A stretch of DNA of 64,000 nucleotides from Candidatus Kapaibacterium sp. (GCA_938031175.1 CALHGZ010000004.1:255635-319634), one strand, 5' to 3'; positions 26,168 to 35,274 are shown, counted from the stretch's first letter. Made by a program: numbers and translations. The notes: generated by a model from the letters alone, not told the origin.

Positions 26168-27637
26168 TTATTTTGGCTTGTGATAACTTCGGATGTTTTG
26201 CAAGGAATTCGCCTCTATAATTTTCATCCATTCATCTAAATGTTCAAGCATATATCTTTTTGCAGCTTCATAATCATTAGGTATTATTCCATCCAATATT
26301 GCTTCCTCAATTGACTTTTTTATAAAACCGACGGCTTTTGAAGGTTCTAAATTGCATATTTGCATAATTTCTTCACCTCTAACAGGTGATTGAAACTCAC
26401 GTAATTTATCTTTTTCCTGTACTTCAATTACTTTACGGGTTACTTTTTCATAATTGCTCAAGTACTTCTTACTTAGATTTGGATTTTTAGTAGTGATATC
26501 GGCTTTGCATAAAGTAAACAAATCCTCAAGTGCATCGCCAGCTTCGAAAGCTAATCTGCGGATAGCCGAATCGGTTATTTTATCATCAACTAAAGCCATT
26601 GGTCTTTGATGAAGTCGTACAAGACGCTGAACGTAATCTAGTTTTTCAAGAGGTAATTTCATACGGCGGAAAATTTTTTCCATCCATCTTGCTCCTATCT
26701 CTTCATGCCCATGAAAAGTCCAACCAATGCCGTCGATGTATTTTTTTGTTTTTGGTTTTGCAATATCGTGAACTAATGCTGCAAATCGTAACCATAGATT
26801 GTTTGTCATTTTGCTTACATTATCCAAAACCATTAAAGTATGCCGAAAAACATCTTTATGACCGATTCCTATATCCCCTTCGTAAACAATTTCAATACCT
26901 TCGAGCTTGTCAATTTCAGGAAATATAAAAGCTAGTAAACCGGTTCTATGGAGTAGATCAATTCCAAAAGCTGGGTTATCAGAACCGATGATTTTCATAA
27001 ATTCATCGGTTATTCTTTCCTGAGAAATAATTTTAATCCTCTCAGCCATTTTTGATATTGCATTTAGGGTATTTTCATCAATTGAAAAGTCTAATTGAGA
27101 TGCAAATCTGATGGCTCTCAACATCCTGAGCGGATCGTCGTTGAAGGTATTTTCTGGTTCTAATGGAGTGCGGATTAATCTTTTTTGTAAATCATCGATA
27201 CCATTGAATAAATCAATAAGATCACCGTAATTATCGCCATTAAGGTTGATTGCCATTGCATTAATTGTGAAATCACGTCTTTTAAGATCATCAATCAATG
27301 GAGCATCATAAACAATTGGTTTCCTTGATGAGGGGTCATAAATTTCTTTTCGAGTACCGACGAGCTCGATTTTTTGGTCTCCAATTGGTATCATTGCTGT
27401 TCGGAATCTTGGGTAAAGGACAGGCTTAGTTTTATATTTTTTTGCAATAATTTTTGCTAATTCTATTGCATCACCAATGACGCTGAGGTCATAATCGGTT
27501 CTTTTTTTGTTTAATAATTTATCTCTTACAAATCCACCAACAATATAAATTTGATAGCCATTTTCATTAGCTAACTTTGCAATTTCCTTTATTAATTTAT
27601 CTTCAACAGGGATTTTAAGTTGATAGGGTTTTAGCAT
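26168..27637 (-). CDS. CCA-adding enzyme / poly(A) polymerase family with HD domain
   Basis: A 489-aa class II nucleotidyltransferase. The N-terminal catalytic head shows YIVGGFVRDKLL and DYDLSVIG (the two metal-binding Asp), then RRDFTINAMAIN and the arginine-rich DPLRMLRAIRFASQL. An HD phosphohydrolase domain follows (FAALVHDIAKPKTKK). The family finishes tRNA 3' ends with CCA or adds poly(A). Sequence alone does not separate a full CCA enzyme from an A-adding or poly(A) enzyme. It lies 11 nt after the MEMO-AMMECR1 gene and may be co-transcribed with it. Confidence 0.9.
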   Translation of the reverse strand: MLKPYQLKIPVEDKLIKEIAKLANENGYQIYIVGGFVRDKLLNKKRTDYDLSVIGDAIELAKIIAKKYKTKPVLYPRFRTAMIPIGDQKIELVGTRKEIYDPSSRKPIVYDAPLIDDLKRRDFTINAMAINLNGDNYGDLIDLFNGIDDLQKRLIRTPLEPENTFNDDPLRMLRAIRFASQLDFSIDENTLNAISKMAERIKIISQERITDEFMKIIGSDNPAFGIDLLHRTGLLAFIFPEIDKLEGIEIVYEGDIGIGHKDVFRHTLMVLDNVSKMTNNLWLRFAALVHDIAKPKTKKYIDGIGWTFHGHEEIGARWMEKIFRRMKLPLEKLDYVQRLVRLHQRPMALVDDKITDSAIRRLAFEAGDALEDLFTLCKADITTKNPNLSKKYLSNYEKVTRKVIEVQEKDKLREFQSPVRGEEIMQICNLEPSKAVGFIKKSIEEAILDGIIPNDYEAAKRYMLEHLDEWMKIIEANSLQNIRSYHKPK

Positions 27638-27648
27638 TTTTTGTAAAT

Positions 27649-29202
27649 TTATTCTTCCTCGCTTAATTTGATTGCATTGAATATATAAAGTTCAGTATCT
27701 GGATGATGAATCATTTCCTGAGATAAATCTGCTTTTTTACATAAATTGATAAGTAATTCATTTAAGTTCCAATTCTGTTCAGTTGCAACATTAGGTAAAA
27801 AGAGACCAGTACGGTTCCCATTGCGAATGTAAACTCCGTGTTTACCGATAATTATATCGTTTGGAGTGAAAATTCGTTTAAAACGTGATAAAATTGTTAC
27901 TTCGATTTTGATTGAATCAAGCTCGGATTCGCTGACTTTTTCGAATCTGTAGTCTTTGGAAGCTGCTAAATAAGCGGCTTTTTCGACTTCGATTGGGAGT
28001 AATTCTTTTGGATAAGTATGTCCCATACACCCACGAAGTTTACCATTTTTTTTTAAAGTAACAAATGCAGCCATTTCAACATTCAGCTTGGTTGGAATAT
28101 ATCGAACTGGCATTAATTCCAAATTTTTTGCTGCTAATTCAACGCCTTGCCTTGCCCTATTTATAATGTCTTGCTTGAGCATATCATCGAGTGGTAATTC
28201 AATTTCAAAAAAGTCATAGGGACCGTTAAGCATAATGCCACTAAAATAGCCAACAACCCTATCCTGTGAAGCTCTTGCATAAGGTGAATTAGCCGATGTA
28301 GCGTAGAATATAGGTAAACTCATTGTAGCACCTAAATATTCACTGACAATCATTGCTATTATGACTGGTGCACCACCACAAGCTTCGATATTGTTGCTAT
28401 CGAGTTCGGCTTTAAGCTTAAAATAATCGTATCTTTTAAAGCTATTTACAAATCGCAAATCGAGTTTGCGAGCTTCTTCAAGATTATGATAATGAGATAA
28501 ATCTGTGCTAGCAATGATTAATACTTTTTTCCCGGAATTTTTGACTGCTTTTATTATGCTTTGTGAAACAGCAGTAATTGTGCTATCATCTTGAGTACCA
28601 ATTGAAATTGGAACAATAGGTGTGCCGGGCAGGACTATTTGTAAAAATGGCAATTGTACTTCAATTGAATGCTCATTAAGTGTATCTCTCCAATCATGTC
28701 CATTTAGGGATAGATTAATCAATGGGTGATTCCTAGCTATTTCGATAGATAAATCTAAATCAATTTTGACTAAGCCCAAAGGGGTTGAATAGGCATCACC
28801 ATTAAAAACAGATGCACCTTTGAATCTTTTGTGATGACTTGGTGCAAGTATGATAACTGCATCATAAGATCGTCCTATTAATTCTCTATATGCTTTACCC
28901 GCAACCCAGCCGCTGTAAATATAACCGGCGTGTGGGGAGATTATTCCAATTATTTCATCAGGTATGTTTTTTCGTTCATTTGTATCGAGGTATTGATATA
29001 AAGCTTTTTTCAATTCGCTGGGGTTATCGGGATAAAATATGCCGGCAACAGTTGGTGGCCTATGGGTTATAAATTCAGAGCCAAGGGCATTCTGTGAATG
29101 GGATTGTGTTGCCATAATAATTGATAATATGTTCAGAAGTATAATATTTTTTATAATTCTATAATAAGAAAAAAAGTTTATAGTAAAAAAATTATTTATC
29201 AT
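27649..29202 (-). CDS. MEMO1-AMMECR1 fusion (AmmeMemoRadiSam proteins B and A), probably exported
   Basis: A 517-aa two-domain protein. After a hydrophobic N-terminus (IIKNIILLNILSII, then SHSQ) that looks like a signal peptide, the MEMO/AmrB domain spans about 45-325 with SPHAGYIYSG, APSHHKRFKG, STDLSHYHN and EACGGAP. The AMMECR1/AmrA domain spans about 345-510, with KLRGCMGH. These domains are known partners of a radical SAM protein (AmrS), which is not in the window. An internal ATG at residue 30 would remove the signal, so export depends on the start. Biochemical function is unknown; MEMO is related to extradiol dioxygenases by fold. Confidence 0.88.
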   Translation of the reverse strand: MINNFFTINFFSYYRIIKNIILLNILSIIMATQSHSQNALGSEFITHRPPTVAGIFYPDNPSELKKALYQYLDTNERKNIPDEIIGIISPHAGYIYSGWVAGKAYRELIGRSYDAVIILAPSHHKRFKGASVFNGDAYSTPLGLVKIDLDLSIEIARNHPLINLSLNGHDWRDTLNEHSIEVQLPFLQIVLPGTPIVPISIGTQDDSTITAVSQSIIKAVKNSGKKVLIIASTDLSHYHNLEEARKLDLRFVNSFKRYDYFKLKAELDSNNIEACGGAPVIIAMIVSEYLGATMSLPIFYATSANSPYARASQDRVVGYFSGIMLNGPYDFFEIELPLDDMLKQDIINRARQGVELAAKNLELMPVRYIPTKLNVEMAAFVTLKKNGKLRGCMGHTYPKELLPIEVEKAAYLAASKDYRFEKVSESELDSIKIEVTILSRFKRIFTPNDIIIGKHGVYIRNGNRTGLFLPNVATEQNWNLNELLINLCKKADLSQEMIHHPDTELYIFNAIKLSEEE

Positions 29203-29258
29203 TTTTATTTTGATTTAAGGTTTAAATTAAGCGACGGATATAATGGTACAATTATGAT

Positions 29259-30278
29259 TTATTCATTGAAAAAATCCACATCAGTAACTTTTCTAATTTG
29301 AGTTTCACCCATTTCTTTCCTTTGAATTGCTCTTAGAGCAGATGCATAAATTTCTTTCCAAGTTAAGCCGAATTTTACCATTAATTCTTCAGGTTCACCA
29401 CTCGAACCAAAGCTATCACGTACACCGACAAATTCTATTGGTACGGGGTAATTTTTTACTACGACTTCAGCAACAGCAGCACCTAAGCCACCGTGAATTT
29501 GGTGCTCTTCTGCGGTAACAATAGCCCCGCAAAGTTTAGCTGAGTCTATGATTGTTATGATATCAATAGGTTTTATAGTATGGCAATTTATGACGCGAGC
29601 TTTTATACCTTTCCTTTTGTTTAGTTCTTCAGCAGCAATAAGAGCCTCCCAAACCATAATTCCGCATGCGATGATTGCAATATCTGAGCCTTCACGGTAG
29701 ATATCTGCTTTACCAATTTCAAATTCTGTATCCTCTGTTGTAAACATAGGAACTGCAGAACGACCAAATCTAATATATGCAGGACCGTGCATTTCGCCAA
29801 TTGCGATAGTAGCTTTCTTAGCTTGGCTATAATCGCAAGGTACAATTAATGTCATCTTTGGAAGTGTCCTTAGATATGCAATCTCTTCGAGAGATTGGTG
29901 CGTTGCTCCATCAGGACCAACAGTAATGCCGGAATGCCCACCGCCGATTTTAACGTTTGCTTCATTATAGCACACTGATACGCGTAATTGGTCGGCATTA
30001 CGGAAAGCAGCAAAGGCACTATAGCTGGAAAAAAAAGCAATTTTCCCGGATAGAGCAAATCCTACGGCAATTGTTGTAGCATTTTGTTCAGCTACTCCTA
30101 TTGAGAAAAATCTTTCAGGAAATCTGTCTCTAAAGAAAGAGGTCATTACAGAGCCAGTTATATCACCTCCTAGTACAATTACGTTATCGTAACGTTCCCC
30201 TAAAACAACTAATCCTTCACCAAAGCCGTGGCGGGTTGGTTTTTTTCCTAATAACTTAAATTCATTTGTTTGTTTCAT
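29259..30278 (-). CDS. Transketolase, C-terminal subunit
   Basis: A 339-aa half of a split transketolase, covering the pyrimidine-binding and C-terminal domains. The family moves two-carbon ketol groups between sugar phosphates with thiamine diphosphate. The catalytic Glu is in FFSIGVAEQNATTIAVG. The partner half is at 30919-31803, separated by a lipoprotein gene whose 3' end overlaps this start by 4 nt. A 1-deoxyxylulose-5-phosphate synthase reading is unlikely because that enzyme is one chain. Confidence 0.92.
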   Translation of the reverse strand: MKQTNEFKLLGKKPTRHGFGEGLVVLGERYDNVIVLGGDITGSVMTSFFRDRFPERFFSIGVAEQNATTIAVGFALSGKIAFFSSYSAFAAFRNADQLRVSVCYNEANVKIGGGHSGITVGPDGATHQSLEEIAYLRTLPKMTLIVPCDYSQAKKATIAIGEMHGPAYIRFGRSAVPMFTTEDTEFEIGKADIYREGSDIAIIACGIMVWEALIAAEELNKRKGIKARVINCHTIKPIDIITIIDSAKLCGAIVTAEEHQIHGGLGAAVAEVVVKNYPVPIEFVGVRDSFGSSGEPEELMVKFGLTWKEIYASALRAIQRKEMGETQIRKVTDVDFFNE

Positions 30279-30907
30279 TGGATATTTTGCTTTGCTTTGT
30301 TAATTAATTCATTAAGGTTAATTGAGTTCAATATGTCTTCTAATTCAGGACTTTCTTTTGTAAGTTTTTCGGCAACAATTTTTACGATGAATCTATTAGC
30401 AACAATAACAATAAGAGTTCCTGTTTTGATGCTTTTACTCATTGTTACAAGTCCTCTATAATTTGGACCTGATATTCTTTTGAATGTATAACCGGGCTCG
30501 ATTTGTGGATTATCTATATTGTTTCTGAATTTGATTGATTCTTCATTACCATAATCCTCAATATAAATTGTAAAACCAGAAAATTTATTTGGATGCACAT
30601 AATCCGATGAAGCTGACGTAAAAGAGTAGTCATCTTCATAAACAGATCCGAAAGATGCAGGTAATTTATTAAATCCTGCAAAATTTTGAGGTAAAAATTT
30701 TTCCAAAGTTTCAGGTTTCAATAGCTTTTCTATTTTATTTGTCTGAACGGAGATACTTTTTTCAATTGAATCAACTTGTTTAGATGTTTCATTTGTTTTA
30801 CTAACACTATTGAGATTTTGCTTTTTTGGTATATTTTTATCGTTATCGCAAGTGAATAATGAGATTGAGCATAAAAGAATTATTAAAAATATTAATATCC
30901 TGTCCAT
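30275..30907 (-). CDS. Unknown lipoprotein between the transketolase halves
   Basis: A 210-aa protein I do not recognise. The N-terminus MDRILIFLIILLCSISLFTC is a lipoprotein signal with Cys20 as the likely lipid site. A Ser/Lys/Asn-rich linker (about 25-65) leads to a globular part of about 140 residues with alternating strand-like segments (FSGFTIYIEDYG, TLIVIVANRFIVKIVAEKL). It should sit in the envelope. It is locked into the operon: 11 nt after the N-terminal transketolase gene and 4 nt overlapping the C-terminal one. Why an envelope protein is placed between halves of a cytoplasmic enzyme is unclear. Confidence 0.8.
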   Translation of the reverse strand: MDRILIFLIILLCSISLFTCDNDKNIPKKQNLNSVSKTNETSKQVDSIEKSISVQTNKIEKLLKPETLEKFLPQNFAGFNKLPASFGSVYEDDYSFTSASSDYVHPNKFSGFTIYIEDYGNEESIKFRNNIDNPQIEPGYTFKRISGPNYRGLVTMSKSIKTGTLIVIVANRFIVKIVAEKLTKESPELEDILNSINLNELINKAKQNIQ

Positions 30908-30918
30908 ATCTCATTTAT

Positions 30919-31803
30919 TTAAGTATTAGACAATTCTTCAAGAGCTTTTAATGCTTGTTCCGGATTAGGTGGTATGCCGTGCCAGTTGTAGTCATCTTCC
31001 ATAAAACTAACACCTTTTCCCATAAAAGATTTAGCTATGATAGCGGTTGGTTTATTTATTTTGTTTTTGTGATTATCTATAAATTTATCCAGAGCAGCAA
31101 TTATTTCATTGTAATTGTGTGCATCTATGTTAATTACATCGAAATTGAAGGCTTCGAACTTTTTATCGAGAGGATAAATACTCATAACATCACGAACCCT
31201 TCCGTCAATTTGGCAATCGTTGTTATCAACAATCCAGCATAGATTATCTAATTTGAAATTAGCAGCAGCCATAGCAGCTTCCCAGCAAGAACCTTCTTGT
31301 AATTCACCATCGCCAGTTAAACAGAAGACTTTCCTGTTGTTTTTATCTACTAATTTATCGCTCATAGCCATTCCAACGGCAATTGATATGCCTTGACCCA
31401 AGGATCCAGTAGATACTTCAAGCCCCGGTAAATTCATGTCTATGCCCGGATGACCTTGTAATCTACTTCCATATTTTCGTAGAGTTTTAAGTTCGTCAAT
31501 TGGAAAATAGCCCGCACGTGCTAAAACCGAGTATAGAACAGGGCAAAGGTGTCCGGCGCTGAGTACAAATCTATCCCTTTCCTCCCATTTTGGGTTTTTG
31601 GGATTGTATTTCATATAAGCGCCAAAGTATAAAACAGCCATTACGTCGGCAATACCAAGTGGACCACCACTATGCCCTGATTTTGCAAGCACAAGGCTTT
31701 TTATGATATCACGACGAATTTCAGTGGCTAATGGACGAAAATCCTCGGCTTGTCTTCTTTTATTTTCGAAAATTTCTTGACTGAATTCTATATTTAATTC
31801 CAT
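30919..31803 (-). CDS. Transketolase, N-terminal subunit
   Basis: A 294-aa thiamine-diphosphate-binding half. It has KSGHSGGPLGIADV, the loop SLGQGISIAVGMA and the cofactor motif GDGELQEGSCWEA ending in NNDCQIDG. The ATG at 31803 is chosen; the frame runs on to a TTG at 31833 but the extra residues (MLIINGHYKK) are unlike the family. It starts the operon tktN-lipoprotein-tktC and is divergent from flhF, with 184 nt between the two start codons. Confidence 0.92.
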   Translation of the reverse strand: MELNIEFSQEIFENKRRQAEDFRPLATEIRRDIIKSLVLAKSGHSGGPLGIADVMAVLYFGAYMKYNPKNPKWEERDRFVLSAGHLCPVLYSVLARAGYFPIDELKTLRKYGSRLQGHPGIDMNLPGLEVSTGSLGQGISIAVGMAMSDKLVDKNNRKVFCLTGDGELQEGSCWEAAMAAANFKLDNLCWIVDNNDCQIDGRVRDVMSIYPLDKKFEAFNFDVINIDAHNYNEIIAALDKFIDNHKNKINKPTAIIAKSFMGKGVSFMEDDYNWHGIPPNPEQALKALEELSNT

Positions 31804-31866
31804 TTTTTTATAGTGTCCATTTATAATTAGCAAAAATACGAAATATTAAATTGATGAATTATTTAT

Positions 31867-31888
31867 TGTAAAATTTGTGTAAAATTTG
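31867..31888. repeat. 11-bp tandem repeat upstream of the flhF sigma-54 promoter
   Basis: TGTAAAATTTG occurs twice back to back (31867-31877 and 31878-31888), with a weaker third copy near 31899 (TGTAAATTATT). The period is one DNA turn. It ends 53 nt before the -24 element, a place where activator sites are often found. Binding is inferred, not shown. Confidence 0.45.
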
Positions 31889-31941
31889 ATTAACCTGTTG
31901 TAAATTATTTTGTTTATTGGAAGTTAACTATTTTTCATATA

Positions 31942-31958
31942 TTGGCATAATTTTTACT
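31942..31958 (+). promoter_or_regulatory. Sigma-54-type (-24/-12) promoter of flhF
   Basis: TTGGCATAATTTTTACT matches the consensus YTGGCACGRNNNTTGCW at TTGGCA, the purine, and at TT, C and T of the -12 box, with exact spacing. Transcription would start near 31969, about 19 nt before the flhF ATG. Confidence 0.6.
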
Positions 31959-31987
31959 TGGTTATTTTAAAAAACTTTCGAAAATTG

Positions 31988-33124
31988 ATGAAAATAAAAA
32001 AATTTATAGCGAAGACATTAAAAGAAGGCAAACAACTTGTGCTTAAGGAATTGGGCGAGGATGCTGTTATCTTATCAAGCAGGTCAATCCGTCTGGCTGA
32101 TGAAGATACGGAAATGCTTGAAATTGTAGCTGCCATAGATGAGTTTGCCAAAAGCCAATCCAAAGGTAAGATTGCATTGGCAAAAAGAAATAAGGTGGGT
32201 AATGAAGATGAACCAGAATTAAGAGAACAGGATGTATATAATATTATTGGCAGATTAATGATTGAAATTTCAGATATAAAATCTAAACTCGAAGACCTGA
32301 ATGATGTAATAAAATATAAATATGCTGGGGTGTTAAGCGCTAAGCTTGGGAATCTTTACAAGTTATTAAGAAAATCAGAATTGAGCGAACAAATTGCATT
32401 GAGGATAGTAGGAAAAATAAGTTCAGAAAATATATTGAATGATAGCCAGCGAATTATTGCAAGAGCAAGGCAGTTGTTGACTGAATCAATTGAAATTTTT
32501 CCAACAATTGAAAAAAGCAATAAAAGACAAATCTTTTACTTTATCGGTCCGAGCGGTGTCGGTAAATCACTTAGTCTGATTAAACTTGCTGTTGTAACTA
32601 AGTTAATAACAAACGGGAATATCATGATCATAAGTAGCGATACCCAAAAAATCGGTGCTGCCGAACAATTGCAGACTTATTCATCAATTGCTGCTATCCC
32701 ATTTAAATCTGTTTATAGCCCGATTGAACTAAAAGAATTTTTAACCAGGGATTACGAATCGGATTTTGTATTTATAGATACGATTGGTAAAAATCCCAGT
32801 GATGCCGACTATATTTCAGAATTAAAAGAGTATATAGCAGTTTATGATGAAGCATCAATTTTTCTTGTAATTAGTACTACAAGTTCAGAAAGGAATATAA
32901 TTGATGTTGTAAAGAAATATTCTGAGTTACGACCCAATGCATTGATTTTAACTAAGTTAGATGAATTAGAAGTATTTGGAAGTTTGTTTAGTGCATTACA
33001 AAAAATTAACATCGCAATTGCTTATCTTAGTTCAGGAGTAAAAATTCCGGATGATATTGAACCAGCGGATAGAGATAAATTAGCGAAATTAATTTTACCC
33101 GATAATTTTGTGATAGATGAATGA
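31988..33124 (+). CDS. flhF: Flagellar biosynthesis GTPase FlhF
   Basis: A 378-aa SRP-type GTPase that sets flagellar position and number. The N-terminus MKIKKFIAKTLKEG...LGEDAVILSSRSIR is the typical FlhF start, which fixes the ATG at 31988 over a TTG at 31958 that falls inside the -12 box. The GTPase domain (about 180-378) has a slightly unusual G1, GPSGVGKSLSLIKLA (families usually have GKTTT), then DTQKIGAAEQLQTY, DTIGKNPSD in place of DTAGR, and LTKLDE. It overlaps flhG by 4 nt (ATGA). Confidence 0.9.
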   Translation: MKIKKFIAKTLKEGKQLVLKELGEDAVILSSRSIRLADEDTEMLEIVAAIDEFAKSQSKGKIALAKRNKVGNEDEPELREQDVYNIIGRLMIEISDIKSKLEDLNDVIKYKYAGVLSAKLGNLYKLLRKSELSEQIALRIVGKISSENILNDSQRIIARARQLLTESIEIFPTIEKSNKRQIFYFIGPSGVGKSLSLIKLAVVTKLITNGNIMIISSDTQKIGAAEQLQTYSSIAAIPFKSVYSPIELKEFLTRDYESDFVFIDTIGKNPSDADYISELKEYIAVYDEASIFLVISTTSSERNIIDVVKKYSELRPNALILTKLDELEVFGSLFSALQKINIAIAYLSSGVKIPDDIEPADRDKLAKLILPDNFVIDE

Positions 33125-33918
33125 AGAGAAAATTGAGAAATAGTAAAAGTAAACCGATATTATTATCAATTTGCAGTGGCAAAGGTGGTGTAGGGAAAAG
33201 CGTTATAGCATCTAATCTAGCGGCTGTGCTATCGAAAAATTACAAGACATTGCTTTGGGATGGTGATATTTATTTTCCAAACCAACATCTTATGTTGGGA
33301 CTTGAACCGCCTGTTAGATTTTATGATGTTTATTCCAATGGGATTCCAGTTGAGCGAGCAATTTATGAAGTTAGAAAAAATTTTTATTTGTTAGCCGATG
33401 CTCCAGCAACGGGTAAATTTGATTTGTTGAAAACAGTTGATATGCAATCCATATATGATGAAATTAAAAATTCTATGAAATTTGATTACATTATTATGGA
33501 TACAGCTGCTGGCGGAACTTATGAAGTTTTACAAAGTGCAATAATATCGGATTGGGTGCTAATTGTAATAACAGATGAACCAACTTCTTTACTTGATGCT
33601 TATGCTTTAGTGAAATTATTTTTGCCGTTTGTAAATACAGAAAAAATTAAACTTGTAGTAAATAATGTAATAGATGTAGATGATGCTCTAGATGTTTCCC
33701 ACAAACTTAATCTTGCAACAGATAAATTTCTTGATATGCATTTGGATTATATTGGTTATATACCATATTCAAGGTTGGTACGTTTATCAATCATACAGCA
33801 AAGGCTTTTGGTCGAGTTTTCACCCAACGAGGAAGTTTCAGTTGCAATTAACAATTTAGCTGAAAGAATCGTCTGTGAATTTGAAAATAAAGATGTCAAT
33901 CAAGCCGTTAATAAATAA
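33121..33918 (+). CDS. flhG: MinD-like ATPase FlhG
   Basis: A 265-aa ParA/MinD-family ATPase that works with FlhF to limit flagellar number. The deviant Walker A is GKGGVGKSVIASNLA; the switch segments read LLWDGDIYFPN (usually LDADLGLAN) and IIMDTAAGG. It starts inside the flhF stop codon, so the two are translated together. It ends with an amphipathic stretch (AINNLAERIVCEF) rather than a clear membrane helix. Confidence 0.88.
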   Translation: MKRKLRNSKSKPILLSICSGKGGVGKSVIASNLAAVLSKNYKTLLWDGDIYFPNQHLMLGLEPPVRFYDVYSNGIPVERAIYEVRKNFYLLADAPATGKFDLLKTVDMQSIYDEIKNSMKFDYIIMDTAAGGTYEVLQSAIISDWVLIVITDEPTSLLDAYALVKLFLPFVNTEKIKLVVNNVIDVDDALDVSHKLNLATDKFLDMHLDYIGYIPYSRLVRLSIIQQRLLVEFSPNEEVSVAINNLAERIVCEFENKDVNQAVNK

Positions 33919-33938
33919 TAATTTACCAGAAAGAAGTG

Positions 33939-34388
33939 ATGGCTAAGCAAACAAAATCCGATAAATCTTCCTCAGAAGTTTTAAAAGAGAAAGAAAAACG
34001 GAAGAAAGAACGGGAAAAGCTGCAACAAAAACGAATTAAAAAGATGATTAGCTTTCCGTTTGTTACATTAGCTAAGTTGTGCACTGTTTTTGCTTTGATA
34101 ATGTTTGTTATTATGTATTATGGCTTTCAGTCTGATATTATAACCTCAATATATTATTCATTTTTAGTATTTGCTGCAACATATTTAGGAATTGGAATAA
34201 TAATTATAATTTCAATGATTTATATAGCAGAGCAAAAGCGTAAAGAAATGGAGGAAAAACGAAAAGAGATTGAAGAACGAAGAAAACAAGAAGCAATTAG
34301 GAAAGAGGAGGAATTAGCACGATTAGAACAAATGAAGCAACGTTCCTCAGCTGAAGAATTGAGAAAAGGTGAAGAAAATCAACTCTAA
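33939..34388 (+). CDS. Small membrane protein with charged coiled-coil tail, in the flagellar block
   Basis: About 149 aa, not recognised. The N-terminal 35 residues are Lys/Glu-rich and charged. Two membrane helices follow (VTLAKLCTVFALIMFVIMYY and YYSFLVFAATYLGIGIIIIISMIYI). The rest is a highly charged helix (KRKEMEEKRKEIEERRKQE), probably a cytoplasmic coiled coil. It lies between flhG and fliA (20 nt after flhG), the place where many bacteria keep small flagellar accessory genes. An in-frame GTG precedes the ATG by 3 nt. Confidence 0.75.
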   Translation: MAKQTKSDKSSSEVLKEKEKRKKEREKLQQKRIKKMISFPFVTLAKLCTVFALIMFVIMYYGFQSDIITSIYYSFLVFAATYLGIGIIIIISMIYIAEQKRKEMEEKRKEIEERRKQEAIRKEEELARLEQMKQRSSAEELRKGEENQL

Positions 34389-34452
34389 TTTTATAAAATA
34401 TTTGGTTGACTATTGTTTTAAATAGCATCTGCTTTAAAATACGAAACATAAT

Positions 34453-35226
34453 ATGAAATTAACGGAAGAAGAATTAAGATCCCTTTGGTTTGCTTATAAA
34501 AGCCAAAATGATATAAAAGCAAAGCATAAGTTGATTATGTACTATGTCTGGCTTGTAAAATATGTACTGCAGCAAATGCATTTACCATCGAATTCAATTC
34601 TCGAGGATGCTGATTTTCTTAACATAGGTATCTTAGGCTTAAATGAATCATTAGAGCGTTTTGAATTAGAACGTGGGGTCAAATTTGAGTCCTATGCAAT
34701 TCCGAGAATTAGGGGAATTATTCAGGATGAGTTAAGAAAGTTAGATTGGCTTTCCAGAACAGCAAGAAAAAAAGCTACTGAATTAATGCAAGTTACTGAC
34801 AAGTTAAGAATGCAGGTCGGTAGAGAGGTTTCAATTGAAGAAATTTGTCAAAAATTACAAATTTCTCCAAATGAATATCATTCTTATTTAGCTGCCGCCG
34901 CAGCTGCAAAGGCATCATTAACAATGTACGAGCAACCAATTGTCACTGAAGATGACCCTAAGGATGTTTTTGATGATATAGCCGATACAAGTCAAGAAAA
35001 TCTGCTAAATGTACTTGAAAACGAAGAAAGAATTAGGTTTATAACTGATTATCTAACTAAATTACCAGAACGTAAAAGGCAGGTTATGGCATTGTACTAT
35101 TATGAGAATTTGACATTTAAAGAAATTGGTCAGGTTCTGAAAGTATCGGAAAGTCGTATTTGTCAAATTCATACCCAGATAATAAGTGACCTACGAAAGA
35201 AAATTACCGAATTCGACAAAGCTTAA
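34453..35226 (+). CDS. fliA: RNA polymerase sigma factor for flagellar genes (FliA/WhiG type)
   Basis: A 257-aa sigma-28 factor. Region 2 contains ADFLNIGILGLNESLERFELERGVKFESYAIPRIRG; region 3 follows (LSRTARKKATELMQVTDKLRMQVGREVSIEEI), and region 4 ends with the helix-turn-helix YYENLTFKEIGQVLKVSESRICQIH. Length and region pattern fit FliA rather than the general stress factor. It follows flhF-flhG and an unknown gene, as in many flagellar clusters. It should direct late flagellar and chemotaxis genes, none of which is in the window. Confidence 0.92.
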   Translation: MKLTEEELRSLWFAYKSQNDIKAKHKLIMYYVWLVKYVLQQMHLPSNSILEDADFLNIGILGLNESLERFELERGVKFESYAIPRIRGIIQDELRKLDWLSRTARKKATELMQVTDKLRMQVGREVSIEEICQKLQISPNEYHSYLAAAAAAKASLTMYEQPIVTEDDPKDVFDDIADTSQENLLNVLENEERIRFITDYLTKLPERKRQVMALYYYENLTFKEIGQVLKVSESRICQIHTQIISDLRKKITEFDKA

Positions 35227-35257
35227 ACCCCCAAAATTGTTTTCCACATACCACTTT

Positions 35258-35274
35258 TTGGCTTACTTTTTGCA
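35258..35274 (+). promoter_or_regulatory. Sigma-54-type (-24/-12) promoter
   Basis: TTGGCTTACTTTTTGCA has a full TTGGC and a full TTGCA at the exact -24/-12 spacing. The start would be near 35285, giving a leader of about 88 nt to the kinase-like gene at 35373. Confidence 0.75.
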
